DNA of 22,616 bases. Source: Cellvibrionales bacterium UBA2511. Its GTDB lineage: Bacteria; Pseudomonadota; Gammaproteobacteria; Pseudomonadales; Porticoccaceae. Shown one piece after another: positions 17,776 to 22,616 of the stretch. The first letter of the stretch is position 1; each line of letters begins with the position of its first letter. The notes under the pieces are model-generated. The model had not been told where the DNA came from, did not search any database, and saw nothing but the letters and a program-made list of their open reading frames with translations. Position numbers and translations under genes: made by a program. The DNA lies in contig DDNV01000012.1 of NCBI GenBank assembly GCA_002341315.1, forward strand, positions 28,819 to 51,434. The letters are read 5' to 3'.

Positions 17776-19743
17776 ATGAAAAAATGTCATGGCAGCGTCG
17801 TCGGCACCCTTTTACTGGCAGTATGCGTGCTATTACCCGGCACCTCTTTTGCCAGAAACCCGACCCTGGACGAACAGCGTGCGCTCTACCGCGAAGCCAA
17901 AATTGCAGTGGCAAGAGGCAGCGAAGCCAATGTTCACAGACTCCTCAATGCCCTCGGAGACTACCCTCTCAAGCCACACATCGAATATTTATGGTTAAGC
18001 GATCGATTGAGACATGCGAAAACCAGTGAGGTTTCGACTTTTCTCAACAACTACGACGATAGCTCCCTGGCCAACCGACTGCGTTACCGCTGGCTCGACA
18101 CCTTGCAGCATCAGCGGCGTGAGCAGGATTTTCTCGCCTACTACCGACCAGCCAGTGCCAGCACGGAACAGCAGTGTTATTTCCATTTCATACACCTGAG
18201 CAGAGGAGAAAAGGAACCTTTTCTGACAGGCGCCATATCACTCTGGAGCGTGGGAAAATCCCAGCCCAATGGCTGTGATGCGCTTTTCGACTACCTCATT
18301 GCCAACCAACATATCACTGATGAAGTCGCCTGGAATCGTTACTCGGCCGCTGTTTTAAATCACCAGCACCGGCTGGCAAGATATCTCCAGCGTTTTTTCA
18401 CGTCGGATCGCTATCAACTGTTGGCCAAGAATTTTCTGAAGGTAGATCTTGAGCACGAACTCATAGGCAGCTACTCATTGTTCAGTGATTTTAACGACGC
18501 ACTGAGCGGCGATGAAATACACGCCATCATTGCCCATGGGCTGACTCATCTGGCAAGAACTGATGCAACCACTGCTCTCAAACACTGGAGTTATTACCAG
18601 CAGATCCACCCCTTTACCAGCGAGCAAAGAAAACAGGTCGTGACAGACCTGATCAAGGGCCTTTATAAGCAGGAACACCCTGATATTGCAGACAACTATC
18701 TGACTGATTATCTCGACATTGTTGATCCATCCCTGCTGGAATGGCGTACCCGGGAATTTATCAGTCAGGCGGATTGGCAAAGTGTGCTCACCTGGATAGA
18801 ACGCATGCCGCTCCAGCTCCGTGAGACTGATCGCTGGCTATACTGGCGGGCACGGGCGGCAGATCTTAACCACACAGCCAAACAACTACCAGAGCAAAAC
18901 AGCGCCTATCAGGTGCTGTCCCGCAGTCGCAGTTTCTACGGTTTTCTTGCCAGCGAATGGGCTGCCAATGGCTATTCAATGGCGTTCAAAAAAGCCCGCG
19001 TTTCTCCAACAGACATCGCTGAACTGGAAAAACAATCAGGAATCCTCAGAACACGGGAATTCGTCTTTCACGAAGATTACCTGGCCGCCCGTCGGGAGTG
19101 GTATCACACCACACGCAATTTTACGGAACAGCAGTGGATTACCGCAGCCCATATTGCCAGCAGCTGGCAGTGGCACAACGGGGCCATCACCAGCATGATC
19201 AGCGCCGGATTCTGGGATGATATCAACCTGAGATTCCCTCTTGCTTTCAAGGACGCGTTCTACAGTCATGCCGACAAGACCGGTGTTCCGGTGCATTTGC
19301 TATTTGCCGTAGCACGCCAGGAAAGTGCACTCGCACAGGACGTACAATCCCGCGCCGGGGCAAAGGGATTGATGCAACTGATGCCGGCAACAGCCAGGGA
19401 AACGGCGCGCAAACACGGCATCAGCTACCGTGGCAGCCAGCAGCTGTTTGAGCCGGAGATCAATATTACTCTGGGCAGTCGCTATTACCGGGAAATGTTG
19501 CAGCGTTTTGACAACAATCGAATTCTTGCCACAGCCGCCTACAACGCTGGCCCCCACCGGGTCAGTAGCTGGTTGAAAAAAAGCCAGGGATCACTGCCCT
19601 TTGATGCATGGATTGAAACAATTCCCTTTCTGGAAACACGCAACTACGTTCAAAACGTGCTGGCCTTTTCCATGATCTATGCCTACCACCTGGAAAGTGA
19701 AGCACGCATCCTCTCGGAAAAAGAAAAACAACACCGGTTATGA
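17776..19743 (+). CDS. slt: Soluble lytic murein transglycosylase
   Basis: 655 residues. Periplasmic enzyme that cuts the MurNAc-GlcNAc bond of peptidoglycan to anhydromuropeptides, the substrates later trimmed by NagZ. Signal peptide 1-26 (hydrophobic core [12 protein letters not shown], cleavage after SFA). The middle is the helical superhelix and linker region of Slt70. The C-terminal SLT domain has catalytic Glu516 in [20 protein letters not shown] and [16 protein letters not shown] chose ATG 17776 because the signal peptide then starts with MKKC; an in-frame ATG at 17725 would add 17 polar residues before it. Neither has a good ribosome binding site. The stop overlaps tatD by 4 bases (ATGA), so the two are coupled. 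Confidence 0.94.
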   Translation: MKKCHGSVVGTLLLAVCVLLPGTSFARNPTLDEQRALYREAKIAVARGSEANVHRLLNALGDYPLKPHIEYLWLSDRLRHAKTSEVSTFLNNYDDSSLANRLRYRWLDTLQHQRREQDFLAYYRPASASTEQQCYFHFIHLSRGEKEPFLTGAISLWSVGKSQPNGCDALFDYLIANQHITDEVAWNRYSAAVLNHQHRLARYLQRFFTSDRYQLLAKNFLKVDLEHELIGSYSLFSDFNDALSGDEIHAIIAHGLTHLARTDATTALKHWSYYQQIHPFTSEQRKQVVTDLIKGLYKQEHPDIADNYLTDYLDIVDPSLLEWRTREFISQADWQSVLTWIERMPLQLRETDRWLYWRARAADLNHTAKQLPEQNSAYQVLSRSRSFYGFLASEWAANGYSMAFKKARVSPTDIAELEKQSGILRTREFVFHEDYLAARREWYHTTRNFTEQQWITAAHIASSWQWHNGAITSMISAGFWDDINLRFPLAFKDAFYSHADKTGVPVHLLFAVARQESALAQDVQSRAGAKGLMQLMPATARETARKHGISYRGSQQLFEPEINITLGSRYYREMLQRFDNNRILATAAYNAGPHRVSSWLKKSQGSLPFDAWIETIPFLETRNYVQNVLAFSMIYAYHLESEARILSEKEKQHRL

Positions 19744-20561
19744 ATGACACGCCAAACAGCGCATCACTAATTGATATCGGGGTAAACCTAAGCAACCCCT
19801 GCTTTCATGACGACAGGCGAAATGTGCTGGAACGAGCACTGGACGCCCATGTTGCCCAGCTCGTTCTGACCGGCACAAATCTGGCGGAAAGTGAGCAGGT
19901 GCTCAGGCTTTGCCAGCAATTCAGCGACGACTTCCCCGACATGCTTTACAGCACCTGTGGTGTCCATCCCCATGAGGCAAAGCAGTACTCCGCCGAAACA
20001 GGCTCTCAATTGCGCTCGCTGGCAGAGGCACCCCAGGTCGTGGCGATTGGTGAAACCGGACTCGATTTCAATCGCAACTATTCCCCACCCAGCGACCAGG
20101 AAAGGGCCTTTGAAGCACAACTGGAACTGGCTATCGAATTACAGCTGCCGGTGTTCATGCACGAGCGGGATGCCCACCAGCGACAATTTGAGATCCTCAA
20201 GAACTACCGCGATGAGCTGCCGGACGGCGTGATCCACTGCTTTACCGGCGATCGGCAGGCGCTGTTTAACTATCTTGACCTGGACCTGCATATCGGCATC
20301 ACGGGGTGGATCTGTGACGAGCGGCGCGGTGAGCAACTTCAGGCACTGGTGAGCAGCATCCCTCTCAACCGGCTGATGCTGGAAACTGACGCCCCATTTC
20401 TAGTGCCCAGAACCCTGCAACCGCGACCAAAAAAACGTCGCAACGAACCGGCTTTTCTGCCCTGGGTACTGGAGGAAGTTGCCAGATGCCGACAGCAATC
20501 GGCTGCCATTATCGCCGAACAAACCACGGTGACAGCCAAGCGTTTTTTCAGATTAAGCTAG
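19740..20561 (+). CDS. tatD: TatD-family metal-dependent DNase
   Basis: 273 residues. TatD proteins are metal-dependent TIM-barrel hydrolases with 3'-5' exonuclease activity, linked to DNA repair. The sequence follows E. coli TatD proper and not YcfH or Yjj[13 protein letters not shown] at the start (lacking the HxH pair of the other groups, as in TatD), [24 protein letters not shown] (metal-binding Glu), [29 protein letters not shown] and [10 protein letters not shown] (metal-binding Asp), then RRNEPAFLP. All key residues are present. It starts within the slt stop codon, so it is translated from the slt mRNA. The 112 bases after it hold GGGC-CC-GCCC followed by six T, too tight for a sure terminator. 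Confidence 0.95.
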   Translation: MNDTPNSASLIDIGVNLSNPCFHDDRRNVLERALDAHVAQLVLTGTNLAESEQVLRLCQQFSDDFPDMLYSTCGVHPHEAKQYSAETGSQLRSLAEAPQVVAIGETGLDFNRNYSPPSDQERAFEAQLELAIELQLPVFMHERDAHQRQFEILKNYRDELPDGVIHCFTGDRQALFNYLDLDLHIGITGWICDERRGEQLQALVSSIPLNRLMLETDAPFLVPRTLQPRPKKRRNEPAFLPWVLEEVARCRQQSAAIIAEQTTVTAKRFFRLS

Positions 20562-20674
20562 GGCCCGCCCACCTTTTTTCAATAGCGGTCGACGCATTTA
20601 CCCGCGCCTCTGGACGACCAGATCAGTTAAGCTAAACTGGGACGGATAACTGTATCTTTGAATGGAGCACACCC

Positions 20675-21244
20675 ATGGCTTGCAAGGCAATATATCGGAG
20701 TGTATTTTTTTGTGCCGTTATCACGATGCCCGCGCTGATAAATGCGGGCGGAGACCCTGCATCAACACTCGAACGGCAAGCAGAAAGTATCGTCAAGCAA
20801 TTTGCCGGCTCGTTACAGCCACGCCTGCTGGAGGCAATCCAGACCGGTGGTCCGGTGGAGGCCATCAGCGTCTGCGCCACGGCGGCACCGGAAATAGCCA
20901 ACCGACTGAGCCGGGAAACCGGTTGGTCTGTCAAGCGGGTCAGTCTCAAGGCCCGCAACAAATCCGCTGAACCCGACCATTGGGAACGGAATACCCTTTT
21001 GCACTTTGAATCTCGCCTCGCCGCAGGAGAGATGCAGGCACAACTGACTCGGGCCGAACAGGTCGATGGGCAATTCCGTTACATGAAGGCTCAGATTGTT
21101 CAGCCACTCTGCCTCAACTGCCATGGCAGTGCGCTCGATCCAGACGTTGTACAAGCACTGCAAAACCATTACCCGGACGACGCCGCGACAGGCTATCAAC
21201 TGGGCGAAATCCGGGGGGCATTCAGCCTGTCCGCTCCGCAGTAA
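20675..21244 (+). CDS. Secreted DUF3365 protein with a c-type haem motif
   Basis: 189 residues. Signal peptide about 1-24 (hydrophobic FFCAVITMPALINA, cleavage after NAG or INA). The mature part has RLSRETGWSVKRVSLKARN, the core pattern of the Tll0287-like/DUF3365 haem-binding domain, and CLNCH at 146-150, a covalent c-haem site (Cys146, Cys149, His150), followed by GAFSLSAP typical of the domain end. The domain is common in sensors and in free periplasmic proteins; here there is no kinase or membrane part, so it is a free periplasmic haem protein. GGAG 8 bases before ATG 20675 supports the start. dmeF begins 30 bases downstream, so the two likely share a transcript. Redox or gas sensing is family-level inference. 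Confidence 0.9.
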   Translation: MACKAIYRSVFFCAVITMPALINAGGDPASTLERQAESIVKQFAGSLQPRLLEAIQTGGPVEAISVCATAAPEIANRLSRETGWSVKRVSLKARNKSAEPDHWERNTLLHFESRLAAGEMQAQLTRAEQVDGQFRYMKAQIVQPLCLNCHGSALDPDVVQALQNHYPDDAATGYQLGEIRGAFSLSAPQ

Positions 21245-21274
21245 TCCAGCCAATCTGCCGAATTGATTTCTCCT

Positions 21275-22237
21275 ATGCACCAGGAACACTTACATCGCTG
21301 GCAACACCAGCACGACTTTTCCACGGCAAATGCTCACGGCGAGCGCCGCACCAAATATGTATTGATACTGACTGCCGTCACGATGGTAGCGGAGATCATT
21401 GCCGGTACGGTATTTGGCTCAATGGCCCTGCTTGCAGACGGTTGGCACATGGGCACCCATGTGGCCGCCTTTATGATCACGATTTTTGCGTACCGCTATG
21501 CCCGGAAACATGCCGATAATCCGGCCTTCAGTTTCGGTACCGGCAAAGTGGGTGTACTGGGGGGCTTTGCCAGTGCAGTGGCACTGGCAGTTGTCGCCCT
21601 GATGATGCTGGTCGAGTCGCTACAGCGACTGGCGTCCCCCCAGCTGATTCAACTCGATGCCGCTATCGCGGTGGCTGTGCTGGGACTGGTGGTCAATATC
21701 ATTAGCGCCCTGTTGTTAAAAGATCACCACTCTCACCAGCACCAGGACGGAGGCGATACGCATCAGCAGACTGGCGAAGGTCACCATGACCAAAACCTTT
21801 ATGCCGCCTATGTGCATGTACTGGCGGACGCTCTCACCTCGTTACTGGCCATTTTCGCGTTATTGTCGGCCAAGTATTTCGGCTGGTATGCACTGGATCC
21901 CGTGATGGGAATTGTCGGTGCAGCGATTATCACCTACTGGGCAATCGGTCTGATCCGGCAATCGAGTCCGATTTTATTGGACGGCGGCATGAGCGATTAC
22001 TATCAGGAGAGGATCACCCGGGCCATTGAAGAGGATGCCGACAATCAAATCACGGATCTGCATATCTGGAAGATCAGTGAGCACGACTACGCGGCGATTA
22101 TTTCCATTGTCACCCACCACCCCAGACCCGCGGATTATTACAAATCACTACTGGCCGACTTTAACTGGCTGTCACACCTGACCATTGAGGTGCAGCGCTG
22201 TGAAGACACTCACATTACTGAGCCTGGCATCGAATGA
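21275..22237 (+). CDS. dmeF: Cation diffusion facilitator, DmeF-type Co2+/Ni2+ efflux transporter
   Basis: 320 residues. Inner-membrane antiporter of the CDF family. Six membrane segments are expected; the metal site is seen as ADGWHMGTH with Asp55, His58 (and His62) in helix 2 and HVLADALTS with His181 and Asp185 in helix 5, the pattern of the DmeF/Co-Ni group. A His-rich cytoplasmic loop lies between helices 4 and 5 (about 150-171; DHHSHQHQ, then GEGHHDQN). Also RYARKHADNPAFSFGTGKVG, and a C-terminal cytoplasmic domain with ITDLHIWKIS. I chose ATG 21275, giving MHQEHLHRWQHQHDF as in relatives; a TTG at 21263 would add four residues. No clear ribosome binding site is seen at either. It stands 30 bases after the haem gene and 34 before the CigR-like gene. 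No RcnR/DmeR-type repressor gene is visible. Confidence 0.93.
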   Translation: MHQEHLHRWQHQHDFSTANAHGERRTKYVLILTAVTMVAEIIAGTVFGSMALLADGWHMGTHVAAFMITIFAYRYARKHADNPAFSFGTGKVGVLGGFASAVALAVVALMMLVESLQRLASPQLIQLDAAIAVAVLGLVVNIISALLLKDHHSHQHQDGGDTHQQTGEGHHDQNLYAAYVHVLADALTSLLAIFALLSAKYFGWYALDPVMGIVGAAIITYWAIGLIRQSSPILLDGGMSDYYQERITRAIEEDADNQITDLHIWKISEHDYAAIISIVTHHPRPADYYKSLLADFNWLSHLTIEVQRCEDTHITEPGIE

Positions 22238-22271
22238 TCGACCAGAACACCTCTCAAAGGAAATAAAGCTT

Positions 22272-22616
22272 ATGAAAATCCACAAATTGCCACTTATTAT
22301 TCTCAGCGGACTGTTAGCGATGCCCGTGGTCAGTCACAGCGACCCCTCAGAGTCAGTCGGTCTGGCTGCCGGGATAATGGCCAATGCGCTGTTCAATGAA
22401 ACCGAAAAACGGGTGTTCGGCGACTATCTGCGCCGCGATTATTCTGGCGACGACTACAGGGGCGGCGGGAAGCAGAAGAGCCTCCCCCCCGGTTTGCGCA
22501 AAAAACTGGAACGCGGTGGTGAACTGCCACCGGGTTGGCAGAAGAAGATTGCACGGGGCGAAGTCCTCGATCGCGAACTTTATTTGATGAGCCGGAACCT
22601 GCCAGAGGATCTACTG
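22272..22616 (+). CDS. CigR/RcnB-like periplasmic protein (5' part, cut by window edge)
   Basis: 115 codons are visible and the frame is open at the edge. A signal peptide is clear (MKIHKLPLIILSGLLAMPVV, cleavage near SHS at 21-23). The mature part is charged, with GGGKQKSLPPGLRKKLERGG and then ELPPGWQKKIARGE (71-96) and PEDLL at the edge, the LPPGLxKKLxRGxxLPPGWQKK signature of the CigR/RcnB-like proteins. In E. coli RcnB is a periplasmic protein that supports Ni/Co homeostasis together with the RcnA efflux pump; in Salmonella CigR is an anti-virulence factor. AGGA about 10 bases before ATG 22272 supports the start. Its place 34 bases after dmeF suggests a metal-related role, which is inference. 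Confidence 0.85.
   Translation, partial: MKIHKLPLIILSGLLAMPVVSHSDPSESVGLAAGIMANALFNETEKRVFGDYLRRDYSGDDYRGGGKQKSLPPGLRKKLERGGELPPGWQKKIARGEVLDRELYLMSRNLPEDLL

Noticed and set aside
20561..20580. GGGC-CC-GCCC followed by six T after tatD as an intrinsic terminator.
   Set aside because: The stem is four pairs with a two-base loop and three bases before the T-run, too weak to list as a feature.

Overview
The window looks like a chromosomal housekeeping segment of a Gram-negative gammaproteobacterium, probably a marine or Pseudomonas-related lineage. The evidence is an Na+-translocating NQR subunit, a LexA with CTG-N10-CAG boxes, a full-length Mfd, a TopA with three zinc ribbons, lipoprotein and Sec signal peptides, and a gene order that I recall from the Pseudomonas aeruginosa nqr - gap - mfd - csiV - MTI phosphorylase - nagZ - lexA - small ORFs - topA block. 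The exact genus cannot be fixed from sequence reading alone. I see no rRNA, tRNA, CRISPR array, transposase, integrase or prophage gene.

Layout. 1-863 (-): 5' part of nqrA, cut by the left edge, preceded by a structured leader and a TATAAT -10. 1144-2604 (-): long-form glyceraldehyde-3-phosphate dehydrogenase. 2813-3514 (-): lipoprotein of unknown function. 3584-7837 (+): mfd followed immediately by a CsiV-family envelope protein. 10776 down to 7889 (-): nagZ, a YnaI/YbdG-like MscS channel and S-methyl-5'-thioinosine phosphorylase, a tight three-gene operon with a good sigma70 promoter. 11100-11417 (+): small acidic DUF6763-like protein. 12103 down to 11447 (-): LOG-family protein, divergent from lexA. 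12325-12942 (+): lexA with one strong and one weaker SOS box upstream. 17177 down to 13018 (-): membrane-anchored hypothetical protein, topA, DUF6586-like protein and an 82-residue conserved protein. 17239-17667 (+): universal stress protein. 17776-20561 (+): soluble lytic transglycosylase slt and overlapping tatD. 20675 to the right edge (+): a c-type haem DUF3365 protein, a DmeF-type Co/Ni efflux transporter and the start of a CigR/RcnB-like periplasmic protein, closely spaced like an operon.

Themes. Genome maintenance (Mfd, LexA, TopA, TatD nuclease) alternates with cell-wall turnover (CsiV, NagZ, Slt) and energy or ion handling (NQR, MscS, DmeF). Most of the window is ordinary conserved core. 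The least explained parts are the haem-protein/DmeF/CigR-like cluster at the right end, several small conserved proteins without known function, and a few inverted repeats at gene borders. I found no clear novel defence or mobile system.
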